Assembly (NCBI GenBank): GCA_016271365.2
Contig: JADMNL010000028.1
Coordinates: forward strand, 98,177,501-98,241,500
DNA from: Neoceratodus forsteri
Taxonomy: Eukaryota; Chordata; Ceratodontiformes; Ceratodontidae
Reading direction: 5' to 3'
DNA: 64,000 bases
This document shows, piece by piece, positions 34,080 through 45,647 of this stretch (positions are counted from its first letter, which is position 1; every line of letters begins with the position of its first letter). The position numbers and the translations under genes were made by a program. The notes under the pieces were generated by a model. The model did no database searches and had not been told where the DNA came from. It was given only the letters and a program-made list of their open reading frames with translations.

Positions 34080-36420
34080 CAAGATGGCCACTTCTGCTCT
34101 GCCTTTGGAGGAGATGGAGGTGACTGGGACAGGGAGTGGGCCTCCTCCCCTGCTCCTGTTGAATCTGAGGCTGAGAATTTGATTGCTGATCTCCAAGACG
34201 CTTCCTTGCCTATGGAGTTTTTGACACGAATGAAACAGTGCTTGATGAGGTGGTTGAGAATCCTGAACTGTGTGCTAAATCAATGGAATCGAGTTCGAAC
34301 TTACTTTGAAGGAGCGTTTGCTGAATGAAGTGATGAATGCTGCTGAGCAATGTCTCGACGTAGCACAGTTGCCACGAAATTGCTGCATTGCGTGCTGGTT
34401 CTCCAGTTTTGGCGCTTCGACCTCGTGCTTCCTGGTCGCAGCACTGTGATGTCAGATTTAGGGGCGCAGCAGGCGTTCCTGCTCCTCAGATGCAGTCCAG
34501 CCTTGTTCCTCAAATTCAGACGGTTCTGTTCGTTTGTCTGCCAGATTGAGTCTGGCAGTCGGGATGATGAAGCGACTGCATCGCGAGTTTGGTTCTTTCG
34601 ACAGCGGAATTATTATGAAATGGATGGGTATGACTAACATTGTCAAGCAGGGTGAGGTGGTGTTACAAGACACTGTGGTTTCTGCTGAGCTGGGAAGTGA
34701 CTTACGTGAGGGAGTGGGAAATGTTGGACCTGGCGCTTGATACACCTTTAGAGGTGTCTGACTTAAATCTTTCCCCTAACATTCAGTGTTCTCCTGCTGT
34801 GCAGAGTTTAAAAACCTCTCTAGCTCTTAATGATTCTTCAAGTTGGTCGCCTGAAAAGCGATAGCGGACAGCGGGGTGGTTGCCACACCCTAATGGTACC
34901 TGGGTGCCAGATCCAAAAGATGCAGCAGTACAAAGCTATCAGTCCCTATTGTTGGCTCAGTGGCATCATGTACCTCACCATGTACTGAATCTGCTTTTGT
35001 AACATCTAAACAGTCTAATTCAGTTTCACCTGTTACTGCGATTTCTACTCAGGTTACCTCGTTGTCTACTTCAAGTGTTGTTTCTAAAGTGACTGTTTCT
35101 GACCCTGTGCAGGCGGATAAAGGCCTCCAATTCAAACTTTCTGATTTATTTTCTAACAAGGGTGAACCTGCACCCGTAGAAATGCTGTTCGTTTGATTTA
35201 TAAAGGTGGCTTGGAAGATTTGCCCGATAGGCTTTATTAGGCTTTATATTGTTAAAGTTTTGCTAAAGGGTCTATGAAGTTTTTGTCTGCAGACATATAT
35301 GCGCTGATTCATTTGGGTAACTCCAACTATGACATTAGTTTCAAAAACCCTTCAGGTTTGGAGCGTTTTGGACAACTTTTCAGGTTGTTAAGAATTCTCC
35401 ACTATGGATACCTTTTTTGCTGTGCCCCTTACTAAACCGTCTGTTAGTTGATTACAATTATGTTTCTTAATGAGGGAGTACATATTGAGGATATTCTTTT
35501 CTGGCTGCGAAGAAGATGTGAAATTCTGGATAAACCTGTACCAATTCTTGATAGTGAGCAAATTTGGAAAGGGGTTGAAATAAGGGTAAAACTTTTTGCC
35601 TCAAATAATGGCCCTCAGCATTTGCCCAATAGTTTTTTGGGGGAAGGATAGAGGTAGTTTATTTTATGTTGGTCAGCCAAAGTCCTGTTTTAAATGTGGT
35701 TCTAGAACTCATCTCAATACAGCCTGTGACACCCTTTTGTTCCCATTGTTTTGAATTTGGGCATTTGGCTGCTCGTGCCTTAATCTAGTTAAATGTAATT
35801 TATGTGAACAGACTGGACATGGATATGCTAAATGTCCTTGGGCATCCCATAATAGGGATGATTGTCCTTCACATGAAGGCTTGATTGTAGTTGCTCAGCA
35901 TGCTGAGTCAGTCCCTGTCCCTCCCCACTGGTGGAGACTCACTTCCTAAATCACCATTACCTAGTAGTCCTCTTTAATAGTTCAAGATCGGGTTCAGAGA
36001 TTCTGTTCGGTTGACTTGCGGCTACCATGACCCAGCCTTCATCGGTAGTTCCGTTGTTGTCTCATTACTCTTTGTGTCTGATTTATCTTTATGTGAAAAG
36101 TCAGAGGATCCGTGATGCCTCCTCCTCCATCACAAGTGTTGCCTTTAAAAGGTTGCTGCCAAAAACGCCATAGATCAGGGAAACCTGTTCCTGCTCAGCA
36201 AGTACCATGGCCTCTACTAGTGGAGTTATTTCTGAGTCGTGGAAACTAGGCAACAGCTTTGCTGTTTTGGGGTCTAAGGAAGACTCTGATGGTGAAGACT
36301 CAGATCTTTCTTCCAAGGCTTCTGTGGTCACTGACAATTTTTCAGAAGGTGATGATGGTGAAGTGCACAGGTTGAGGTCTTCCTAGGCGCTCTCAAGCGT
36401 GAAGACAGGTTTCTAAAGTC
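34080..36420 (+). pseudogene. Tx1-like ORF1, Gag-like with three CCHC knuckles
   Basis: ORF1 binds element RNA. Three closely spaced zinc knuckles appear at about 35688-35860: CFKCGSRTHLNTAC, then CSHCFEFGHLAA (its last Cys lost or out of frame), then CNLCEQTGHGYAKC. Upstream (34950-35650) are segments such as GVHIEDILFWLRRRC that fit the RNA-binding part of Tx1 ORF1. Downstream is a Ser/acidic tail (36200-36390). Many frame breaks. The first 800 bases have no recognisable protein motif. Confidence 0.75.
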
Positions 36421-36479
36421 ACAAATTTCTGAAAGGTTATGGGTTATCATCTTACTTTTCTTTGTTTATTATTATTATT

Positions 36480-39400
36480 ATGGCTTCTTTAACGTTTACA
36501 ACTATTAATGTTAATAGTATTAAGAGTTACAGGAAGATGGTCACTACTATGTCCTGTTTACAACAATTATGCAGTGATGTGATTTGTCTCCAGGATACAA
36601 GGTTAAAATCTATTTGTGAAGTGCAGCGTGCTTGAAACCTATGGTCTTGGGAGTGTCTTTTTGGTCAATGGGAATCCCCTTGTGAAGGGGTTGGGTGTTA
36701 TTTACTAATTCGGAGTTAAAAGTATCACGGATGGTGGACATTTGTCCGGGACGTATGCGTTACTTGATCTTAATTTTGGAGGAGAAAGATTTTGATTGAT
36801 TAATATTTACGCCTGCAGACCAAAGTGTCGAGTTGCACTACTACAGGACATTCAACCCTATTTGTATACTTCTCGTTTACTAGTTTGGGCTGGTGATTTT
36901 AATTGTGCTCTTAATATTAGAGATAGAGGTATGAAGACATCTAAATTGTTTTGTGACTCTCATAAATTGATAGATATTAGATACCGCTCAAGTCAAAGAT
37001 GCATATCGTAGTGTCCATTCTGAGGGTGGTAAGACGCTTTTTAAAATACATTGTCCACCAGGATAGATTTCATTTTCCTTTCTGTTGTTATACAAGTCAC
37101 TTTGGTTAATTTAAAGGTATGGGAATTCTCTGATCATAAGTCTCTTACAATTTGCTTGACCTGGGAAGGTATTCCTAGATGTAAAAAGAATTTGTGGAGG
37201 TTGAATTCCTCCTATTGACTGAGGAACCTCTTAAACGTGCTTGGAAGTTAGAATTGCAGGCTAGGCTTTCTGTTTTGATTTTTATGATGATGCTGCTTCT
37301 TGGTGGGAGGATACTAAGAAGGACTGGAAAACTTTTTCCAGACTTACTCTCGCAAAGAGTACTTCACAGTATCTGGAATATTTACATCACAGAGTACAGT
37401 TACAAAAATTGATCTCTTTAATGGAGACGGAGGGTTTGATTATAGTACTCAAATTAGAAATGTCAAAATTGTATGTTGAATATAGATATGATAGGCGAAG
37501 TCTTTAGACCATGAACACAGGTTTGGTCTGAAATTGCACAAGGGTGCATTAGATCCCTTTCAAGATTGTAAAGACAGGGTTGGTAAATGTTTCATTACAG
37601 AATTAACAACTGAATCGAGTGACTTGGTTAGGACTCCTTCGCTCTACTTGAGGTCGTTGGATGTTATTTGGGGACTTTATATCAGAAAGATGATGAGGTT
37701 CAGAGCAGATTGATAGACTTTGATTGTTTACAAATACCTCAATTATCTGCTGCTGAAAGCCAGCGGATGTTGAGTGATATTTCTGAATCTGAATTAAGAG
37801 ATGCTATTTTTCATTGAATGTAGATTCCTCACGAGTACGGATGGATTTGGAGTGTTTTTTACCAGACTTTTATGAAGATTTGGTTCCAATTTTGACTGTG
37901 GTGTTTAACCAAATGTTGTCGACTTCTCGGTTAGCTCCCTCAATGAATCAAGCATTGGTGGTTTTACTTTATAAAAAGGTCTGAAAATGGATTTGAGTAA
38001 TTGGAGGACATTGAGTTTATTAAACACGGACTTAAAAATCTTAAGTAAAATTTTTTGCATAGATTGACTATTGTAGTAGATAAATTGATAAGTCCTTACC
38101 AAGCTTGTTCAATACCAGGTAGAATCCAAAATTATAATTTATTGTTATTACGAGAACTTTTTCTGCATCACAGTCAGGTTTACTGAAAGGGTATTTACTT
38201 AGTCTTGATCAAGAGAAAGCTTTGATCGTGTTTCCCATAGGTTTCTGTTTTCTGTGTTACGTGCTTATGGTTTGCCACAGGGTTTTATTGATTGGATACA
38301 GATATTATATCATTCCGCTTCTCTTCTACCAAATGTGAATGGATGGCTTGGTACTCCAGTAGCGGTACAGAGAGGGTTTGGCAGGGATGCCCTTGAGTCC
38401 GGTTTTATATGTATTTTTATTGATGTGTTACTCGTATGATTAGTGTTCATGATGGTCAAGCGGGAGTAAGTATTGCTGATAGTGTCGTGCCTCATTAAGA
38501 TTCTTGCATACGCTGATGACTTGGTTATTTGTCTTTCAAAGGTTGCGGAAGGTCCGTAGTAAGTAATGTGTTGGATTTGTTTTCTAGTGTTTCTGGTTTG
38601 AAGATTAATTATGAGAAGAGTAGAGGTTTTCCTTTTGGCACCTCTAGTATCCCGGATACCGGTACCCTTGCTGATGTTTTAATCTCTAAAGATTCGATAA
38701 CTATCTTAGGAATCGAATTTAGTGATGGTGACATGTCGTATGCTAATTGGTTTCATAAATTAGGTTATAGCTCAGTCGATGGTAGCGAGATGGAAGGGTA
38801 AACAAATAGCTAACGAAATGTGTATTGCTTATTAAAACTTGTTGTTACCTATTTTTTGTATGTTAGTTATGTGTTTCCTCCGATGTCTCTTTTACTTCCT
38901 ATACAGTGTTTTTTCCAAGCCTTTGGGGAGTAGACTGAATCCCATTAAAAGAGGCTTCACTTGTAGGAATATTCGACAAGGTGGGGTTGGAATGATTCAT
39001 CCAGTGGCATTTTTTCTTAGTGTTTTCTTTCTTACAATTTTAGTCCTCTACTAAGGCCGCATGCAAGTTTGGTTTCCTTTAGTTAGATTGTAGTTTTTGG
39101 TGGATTTACCTCTGTGAGCGAGGCAAGTTGACTTCTTTTACTCTGCTTCCTTTGTTTCCCAAGTATGGCATGGAGGCCTTTCGCCTTTTTTGAAATGGAA
39201 AATCACTGTTTCTCATTTGAAAACAATGACTAGGAAGCAATTATACAGTTCAATTGTTTTATCTGATTTTCTGATACTTTACTTTTTCCAGATTGTCCTC
39301 CTCAGTCCCAAGAAAGAGTTCTATTGCTACTCTCCAGTAAACGTTTACCTGACTTTATATGGGATACTGTTTGGTTAGGTTCTTATGGCAGATTACCAGT

Positions 39401-39830
39401 GGGTAACAACATAAAAGCATAAACAGCTTAGTGATAGGTGATGTACCAGTAGCAGCGTGTATCATTGTTAGAAAGGGAACACCTTTTTTAGATTGTCCAT
39501 ATATTAAATCCTTTTGGGTTCTGTTGGCAACAAGATGGAAAAAGCCTCTATTTAAATTGATTTCTTATGAGACTCTAATGTACGGTACAAATAGGGTGAA
39601 TGGTCCCTGTTTCCTGCTGACACTTTATTATTGTTTTTTTTGTTATTCGTTTTTATATTTGGCAATCTAGATGCTTTTGGTCCACTCAGCAATGTATAGT
39701 TTCATTTGAGGAACTCCTTTAATATTACGCTACTTTATGGAAGATTTATGAATCTGATATGACTATATATGGCCGAGTGAAATGTTCATCTTTATGGGTG
39801 AATTGTGAACAGTGGCTGGATGATTAATTT
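36480..39830 (+). pseudogene. Tx1-like ORF2: endonuclease and RT
   Basis: The endonuclease has NSIKSYRKM (about 36515), LINIYACRPKCRVALLQDI (about 36796-36855), WAGDFNCALNIRDRG (about 36886-36930) and FSDHKSL (about 37125-37146). RT has a LNTDLKILSK segment (about 38020-38048), SLDQEKAFD (about 38202-38228), YGLPQGFIDWIQILYHSAS (about 38263-38320), VQRGF and the catalytic YADD at 38509-38520, then NYEKSRGFPFG (about 38608-38640). The C-terminal part to 39830 is less clear. Frames break many times. The endonuclease decides target choice in this branch, and many Tx1 families are site-specific. Confidence 0.85.
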
Positions 39831-40189
39831 TTCTGTGTCTTCTGTTTTGTTAAGTTGTTCTCCGCTCTATTTTTGTATGTATTTGTTTATTTATTCTGTA
39901 TTCCTTGCTTGTCTGGAGTCCTCTTTTCAATAAAGTCCCCTACTCTTTTCGATAATTGCCATGGGATCTTTAACATCCACCTGAACTACCACCAATCTAG
40001 GCAGATGGGACCTCGGTTTAACGCCTCATCCAAAAGATGGCACCTCAGAAGTGCAGCACCCTCTCATGCTGCTCACAGTGTCAGTACTGGGATATTAACC
40101 CAAGTGCCAGATGTGGGAACTGAACCCACAGCCCTCTGATCTCCCGGCCTCAGAGGCGAGTGTGCTACCTACTGAGCCACTGACACTGT

Positions 40190-41760
40190 CCTCCCTCCTA
40201 ATGTCCTTGAGGACTGTCTCTGACACTCAATAAGATGTCCTACGATGAGTGCTTGGGTCCCCGTGTTCACGTCATGCACCGCTAACAGTGTCCATTCAGG
40301 CTGTGCCGTAAATAAAAGGGCAAAGTCTCTAAAATGGTCCTCAGTTCTTGGGCATGTCCGGGTGTCAAGTGGGGTGACAACGTGATAGTCTCCACAGATG
40401 ATGCCTGCTTGCTCTCGCTAACAAGTCGAGAAGGGGTCTTCCCACCTAGCTCCTCTCCAGGACTGCAAACCGCAAGTACCATGTCAGCCCTATTAAAATA
40501 TGCTTCATCATGTTCACATGATACATCCTGTGAGTGTGTTTTTGGTCAGGTAACCCTACAATGTAATTAACATCGTTTACCTGCCGTACTACCTATATGG
40601 CTCTTCCCACTCAGCTTGCAGCTTGCCGGATCAGAACCATTACCTCCTGTCCTACCCCTGTATGAGCGAGCTCTGGGGCCACGAACATACCAGGTCTTTT
40701 GTTTGTGCTGGGCAGCTGCCAGGTTGCTCTGGGCCATGTCCGTAAAGCTCCTTCAGCGTCTCCTGAATTTTAATGCATACTCCACTATGGGAGTCCTTGG
40801 GTGGCATACTTACCTTCCCAGTCTTCTTGTATTAAATCTAGGGGCCCCTCACCCTCTGCCCATACAAGAGCTCGAGGGTGAAAACCTGGTTGACTCTTGT
40901 GGCACTTCCCTGTAGGCAGACAGCAGGCGGGCAGGTATTTCTCCCAGTCCCACCATGCTGTTCTGCAAATGCCATAACATAGCTTTTAGGGTTCAAGAAA
41001 TCTCTCTACAAGACCATTGGCTTGTGGGTGGTAAGGCATTGTCGTCTCTGTACAACACCACACTTCTCCCACAAACACTTCATTAGGTCCAACACGAAGT
41101 TGCCCCATCGATCAGAGATAACCTTCTATGGAAACCCAACATGGGAGAAAATCCCCAGCAAAGCATGTGCCACCTTGTCCACCTTGGTGGAGGACAGTGC
41201 AATGGCTTTGGGATAGGGGTAGCATAATCAACAACTGTCAATATATACCTTTTTCCCCGAGGAACTTGGAGTACTGAAAGGACCCACAATATCCATTCAG
41301 CCTCTTGGAATGGCTCCTCCCTAGCGGTAAGGGAATCAGGGCAGCCTTAGCTTTGCTTCCGCCCTCCCTATTGACACCAGTGACAGGATTTGCAGTATTC
41401 CTTCACATGCTTGGTAATATTGAGCCAATAGAAACTGTGGGCTAAGCTCTGCATAGTGAGAGCAATGCCCTCATGCCCGGACATGGAATATCATGAACTA
41501 CTTTGAGCAATAACCCACAATACTCCTGGGAAACAACAAGCTGCCTGCCCATCACCCCTCCTCTGTCCTGATGTTCAGTGTGTATAACAGTCCATTTTCC
41601 CAATACACTCTATGCTTTCCATCACCTCCCTGTATCCCCTCAGACTCTGCACAGATCCTCAACATCTCTAAGCTAGGGTCAGTCGTTGTGCTGCTACTAA
41701 GTTTTCCAACTACCCAGAGCATGGGGCATGCCCCCATCAGTTCTCAGGCTGAGGTCCATA
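40190..41760 (-). pseudogene. pol: Integrase and IN-RT linker of the Gmr1-like element
   Basis: Reading leftward: DPSLEMLRICAE and VYWENGLLYTL (about 41590-41680) precede the HHCC zinc domain (HEG near 41480, CKSCHWCQ near 41370-41395). The core begins with MDIVGP (about 41290-41308), then RGKRYILTVVDYAT (about 41215-41260). The linker at 40190-40480 includes SPHLTPGHAQELRTILE (about 40335-40385) and ends VLKDIRRE at the SINE boundary. The same protein continues across the SINE as LDLGVIRN in the RT block, so integrase and RT were joined with IN first. Frames are broken near 41060, 41510 and elsewhere. Confidence 0.85.
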
Positions 41761-41839
41761 GCTGTGGCAGTAGTGGACTCAGTATCACAGCCTCCCACCT
41801 CCCCGACTATGTGTCACCCCTACCTCCTGAGAGCAACCT

Positions 41840-42270
41840 TCAGTAGCAGTTGGGTTAACTGCCACTAGGGAAGTTCCACCCTCTGTTATTACCCTCTTTT
41901 ACAAGAGCTACAGGTTGGCTGGCCTGTCTCACAACCTCTTCTGTCTGAATCTCTGTGGGGTCCCGAGGGATCACAGGAGCCTCTATTTTTTGGCTCCTGG
42001 TCAAAGCACAAACCGCCCCCTGTGGAACATCATTCCTCACAATAACATCCATAATAACTTTTCAGCTACAGCCACCTTCCTTACCCTTCACCTGCATCTC
42101 CCAATCAGGGTAACACTGGCTAATTGGCAAGTTTTCCTTTCCTGTGTAATCCCTCACAGAGACAAACTGGTTTGGCAGTATTTGTTCAACCCCACCAAAT
42201 CCTTTCGTTGGGTTAAGAGATGCTCCTGTATCCCTTAGTCCCCTAGTTTGTACCCCATTCACCGTGACTG
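41840..42270 (-). pseudogene. pol: Aspartic protease of the Gmr1-like element
   Basis: Reading leftward, LRDTGAS (about 42222-42242) is the protease active-site loop. It is followed by QFVSVRDYTGKENLPISQC (about 42115-42170) and, after a short gap, by VIVRNDVPQGAVCALTRSQ (about 41985-42045), which is the usual sequence between PR and IN in this group. One frame change separates the active site from the last segment. Confidence 0.8.
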
Positions 42271-42339
42271 GATGAATGTGCCCCTCATATTGTCAGGGAG
42301 GGTCTTAGCTATACAGTGGGCTATTGTATCCGGTTGCAC

Positions 42340-43430
42340 AAGGCCTTTTACCTTCTGGGCTTTTTAGGACACTGTCTAAACAGATGGCCTATCTGGTGAC
42401 AATACCAGCATTCATCGTGTTTCTTGTCCCAAACCTCCCTTTTGGGCACCTGGGGTTCCCTTCCTTTTGCAGGGGCCCTGTGGTTTTAGTTGTCCAAAGG
42501 CCCTTTCACTTCCCCTGAATTCCCCTTGGGAGCAGCCCTGCTTTGAGCATAGCGATCTGCCAGCTCTGCAGCCTCTTTGGCAGTCTTAGGATCTCTGTCC
42601 TCTAGCAAAGCTTTAAGTCAGGTGAGCAAATCCAATAAAACTGTTCAAGCAATACCACCCCTTGATAGCTTCAGCAGAATCTGCTTTCTCCCCTTCCACC
42701 AACGTTTTATTTTTATCCACTTTCTTTATCCTCCTCCTTGCGGAGCGTCCCAGTGATCACCGGCCACTGGCATCCACACCCAGGACGGGTCTGGCATGCG
42801 AATTATGTCCTTTCCACAAGCTGGCTGGAAGCAGGATCCCTCCCCATGGGGACCTGTTGCATAGACACCTGCTATTGTGGATGTGCCTCTCTCTGTCTGG
42901 GGGCAAAACGTGGCCATCAGCAGCGTGATAAACCCCACAATTTTCTGCCGTTTTTACTCCCTTAGGAACCGGACATGCAATGGTGTCAGCACAGCCATGC
43001 AGATGCCCGCCGCACTCCTCCCATTGCTGTGCATGCAACTGTAGGGCACCTAGCCTCCGGCTAGATGCCACTGCAGTGTGATGCAGTTCACCCACCCTCC
43101 CAGAGGAAGAGAGCAGTCGGTGGGTTCTCAATCGTTCCTCTCTCCTGCCAACCCCAGCGGCCCGAGTCTGTTCCCAAACCCAGGTCGCTAGCGTGGCGTG
43201 AGTGTGGCATCCAGCGCCTCAACCCTCAGTGCCACCGGGCCAGTACCCCACTAACATTTTAAATATTGATGCTGTTTTGTGGCTACCTCCTCAAAGCTCA
43301 TTTCCAGCCCTTCGGAGTTTCTGGAACTTTGCTCTGTATGCATCAGAGTTCAGATCATATTTTTTTAATAAAGCGGTTTTAACTTGTCAAAATTTTTACT
43401 TTCAGGATTGCCTATCTACCCCAATGCTTC
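42340..43430 (-). pseudogene. gag: Gag of the Gmr1-like element, SCAN-like, with zinc knuckle
   Basis: Reading leftward, the capsid C-terminal region at about 42555-42680 shows VLLEQFYWICSPDL, then LLEDRDPKTAKEAAELAD, which resembles the helices of SCAN domains; SCAN is known to derive from a Gmr1-like Gag. A single CCHC knuckle CWYCHQIGHLFRQC lies at about 42366-42407. The N-terminal half (42700-43430) has a 124-residue minus-strand open stretch, but I see no motif there and the true start is unknown. Several frame breaks. Confidence 0.7.
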
Positions 43431-43446
43431 CTCCCTTGCCAATAAG

Positions 43447-43510
43447 TAGTGGAGCGGTGAAAGCTCCAGTCTCTTTGGGGGCATGGGTTCATATCTCACC
43501 TCTGCCACCA
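43447..43510 (+). other. tRNA-Leu-like sequence with encoded CCA at the primer binding site
   Basis: On the plus strand, GTGGAGCGGT is joined to AAGCTCCAGTCTCTTTGGGG and a T-arm GGGTTCATATCTCACC, ending CTGCCACCA at 43510. This follows vertebrate tRNA-Leu from the D-arm to the 3' CCA, but lacks about 18 bases covering most of the anticodon arm. On the minus strand it begins TGGTGGCAGAGGTGAGAT four bases after the LTR end ...CATGACA, which is the expected primer binding site. It is not a working tRNA gene: no anticodon, no acceptor 5' strand, and CCA is not encoded in vertebrate tRNA genes. Confidence 0.75.
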
Positions 43511-43514
43511 AATC

Positions 43515-43573
43515 TGTCATGAGCCCCAGGCCCCAAACCCCAGGCTGCCCAGTAGGACCTCCTGTTTGCAGAG
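43515..43573 (-). repeat. Terminal piece of the Gmr1-like 5' LTR
   Basis: On the minus strand it ends CTCATGACA, directly before the primer binding site, with a TG on the plus strand matching an LTR edge. It is cut off from the rest of the 5' LTR (45648-46679) by the composite repeat. I could not find the matching end in the 3' LTR, so the assignment rests on position. Confidence 0.5.
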
Positions 43574-45533
43574 GATCTTCTTTTATGTTTGCTTGTGCAC
43601 ATGTGCAAGAAACATTAGGAGAAAAGCGGGTTGTGGAGGTGCAGCACTGTGGTGGCCAATGTCGGCACTGCATTTGTGGGCTTGGCAGTGTTCAACCATT
43701 GCAGACCCACTGACTTGATGACACTGGTTCTCCAGAAGTGCCACCAACTTGAAACGATTTGGCCACTGCAATCAGGGGCCACCTCATCATGCAGCATCAC
43801 CAATCAGCTGCAATGAGGAAAAGCTCCGTCCATTGCAGGCGGAACCTTGCCTGGTGTAACATTTCCATGAACATGGCGGCTATCACCGTCTGCCTCCGAG
43901 CCCCATGGAAGCCAATGGGGTGCCCAATCCCCTGTCGGCATGCCCCGACCCAGTTCATTTGCCAATGGGAGAGCCCACTCCCCATTGGCATAATATCCCT
44001 ACCCCCATTTGTTGTGTGCTGAAGGGTGCCCAATCTCCCTCAGCATCATGCCCCCCAAACAGTCTTTCTTTGCTGACCGGGGCCCAGTCCCTGTTGGCTA
44101 TGTCCCCTCCCCAAAATGCAGATGGCACACTGGGAGCCCACCCCATTGTGACCAAAGCAAGCCTGCGTGCATTCGCAGTTTCCATGCACCCTTGTAACAT
44201 CGAAATTTGTAATATTTTCACTCCAGATTTTCAATATTGGCATTTTTCACACCTCCTTATGAACAGTACATCTGTCATTCTTCACATCCTGGCTGAAATG
44301 TGTTTTTGTACTTCCAGTGCAGAATAGCTCGGTCGCTGTGGGAAATCAGTGTTTGGGACAAATTAAGAAAATCACTGTTCATTAGCAAGGTCCTAAAATG
44401 CCTATGTTGAAAATTTGGTGACAAACATCCTAAAATGACTCTTACGAGCCTCGTTGTGCAGTTTCCACACACCTAAGTAACCCTTAAATTTGTAGTAATT
44501 TCACTCCAGATTTTCAACACTGGCATTTTTCCAGACCTCCTTATGAATACTACAGCTGTCATTTTTCACATCCTGGCGAAATGTGCATTAACACATCTGG
44601 CGAGGACAACGTGGTAGCTGTGGGAAATCAATGTTCAGGACAGATTAAGAAAATCATACTGAATGTGTTCATGAGCAGAGGTCACAAAATGCCCATGTTG
44701 AAAATTTGGTGAAATAGTTCTGCTAAATGACTGTGTCACACGCATGCTTTGTGCAGTTTCCAAGAATGCTTGGAAGTTCGAGCATTTTAATATTTTCACT
44801 CCAGATTTTCAACATTGTCATCTCTTCACACCTCTCTGTGAGCGGTACAGCTGTCATTCTTCACATCTTGCCCAATCTGTGTTTTCGTGCATCTGGCACA
44901 GAATGGCACGGTCACTGTGAGAACTCAAAGTTCAGGACACATTAACAAAATCACAGCGCCACTGTTCATGAGAAGAGGTCCCAAATGCTTTCATGAGGTG
45001 GGGGTCACAAAAAGGCCATGTTGAAAATTTGTAGTGCAAATACCAACAAACACCCAGGGCGTTAGGGTTTCTAACCATAACATCCCGCCCTATACAGACT
45101 GACAGGCATCAGGGTGTGCCTTTAGATTGCCAACTGTAATGCTCATGCCATTATACCCCCCACCCCCACCCTGCAGCCAGTAACAGGCATCGAGGTGTGC
45201 CTTGGACTCTTGCCCCAGAGTTCACCCCATTCTCCTATACTGCACCCATTTCAGCGTATGTCCTTATGGAATGGGGTGACTGTAAAACAAACACCCCAAG
45301 GCACATCTCAACATTTGTCGGTGTCTGCAGGATAGGATGAGGTGAAATGGCATGAGCGTTATGGGTGGCGACCAAATCATACCTCAATGCCTGTCTGTCT
45401 CTGCAGGTGAGAAGGGGTTGGCGTGAAGTTCAGTACTTCACTGCCATTTATATTCTGCATCAGTCTAACTCCTGCATTTTCAATGCTAATACCAATATGC
45501 AAAATTTGGCATTGACAAATGATTGTTAAGAAC
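43574..45533 (-). repeat. Composite repeat copy 3, most complete
   Basis: The reverse complement of this stretch runs from the 5' block (45050-45533), through about three tandem units of 290 bases (44180-45050), to the G-rich 3' block and the terminal TTGCACATGTGCAC...AGCAAACATAA. It lacks the hairpin and splice-like block present in copies 1 and 2 (their 30015-30530), so either this copy is deleted or the others gained that part. It is the only copy not interrupted by another element. Confidence 0.8.
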
Positions 45534-45647
45534 TTGTGAGCAGGAGTAAGGGTTTCCAGAAGACTTACCAGCATTCCTCTTTCCAGTGGGAGGGTGGATT
45601 CTGTAGTTTGAGTTCCTTGACTTTGTGCTACTTTCAGTATTTGAATC
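45534..45647. other. Unplaced 114 bases beside the 5' LTR
   Basis: Between the composite repeat and the shared part of the LTR. No partner found in the 3' LTR. It may be LTR sequence lost or diverged in the other copy. Confidence 0.4.

Larger units (their letters stand above)
34052..39938 (+). mobile_element. Tx1-like LINE inserted in the SINE
   Basis: ORF1 with three CCHC knuckles and ORF2 with endonuclease and RT of the Tx1 branch of L1-type LINEs are followed by an AATAAA at 39929-39934. CCTACTC occurs at 34045-34051 and 39939-39945, a 7-base direct repeat that fits a target duplication. Joining the flanks restores the SINE body seen at 47030-47070. With about 5.9 kb it is close to full length, but ORFs are broken. 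Confidence 0.85.
33869..40189 (-). mobile_element. tRNA-derived SINE, split by a Tx1-like LINE
   Basis: The SINE occupies 33869-34051 and 39939-40189. Its 5' end on the minus strand has a box A-like GTGGCTCAGTAGGTAGC (about 40163-40180) and a box B-like GGTTCAGTTCC (about 40116-40126). The body contains GTTAAAGATCCCATGGCA (about 39957-39975). The tail is an AAAT repeat (33871-33890). SINEs at 46733 and 55165 show the same body unbroken. It sits between the linker and RT of the Gmr1-like element. Confidence 0.85.

Noticed and set aside
34014..34328. Host exon beside the LINE
   Set aside because: It spans the SINE-LINE junction, so its open frame is accidental at the 5' end and LINE ORF1 leader afterwards.
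43447..43510. Functional tRNA-Leu gene
   Set aside because: The anticodon arm and acceptor 5' strand are missing, CCA is encoded, and it lies exactly at a primer binding site.
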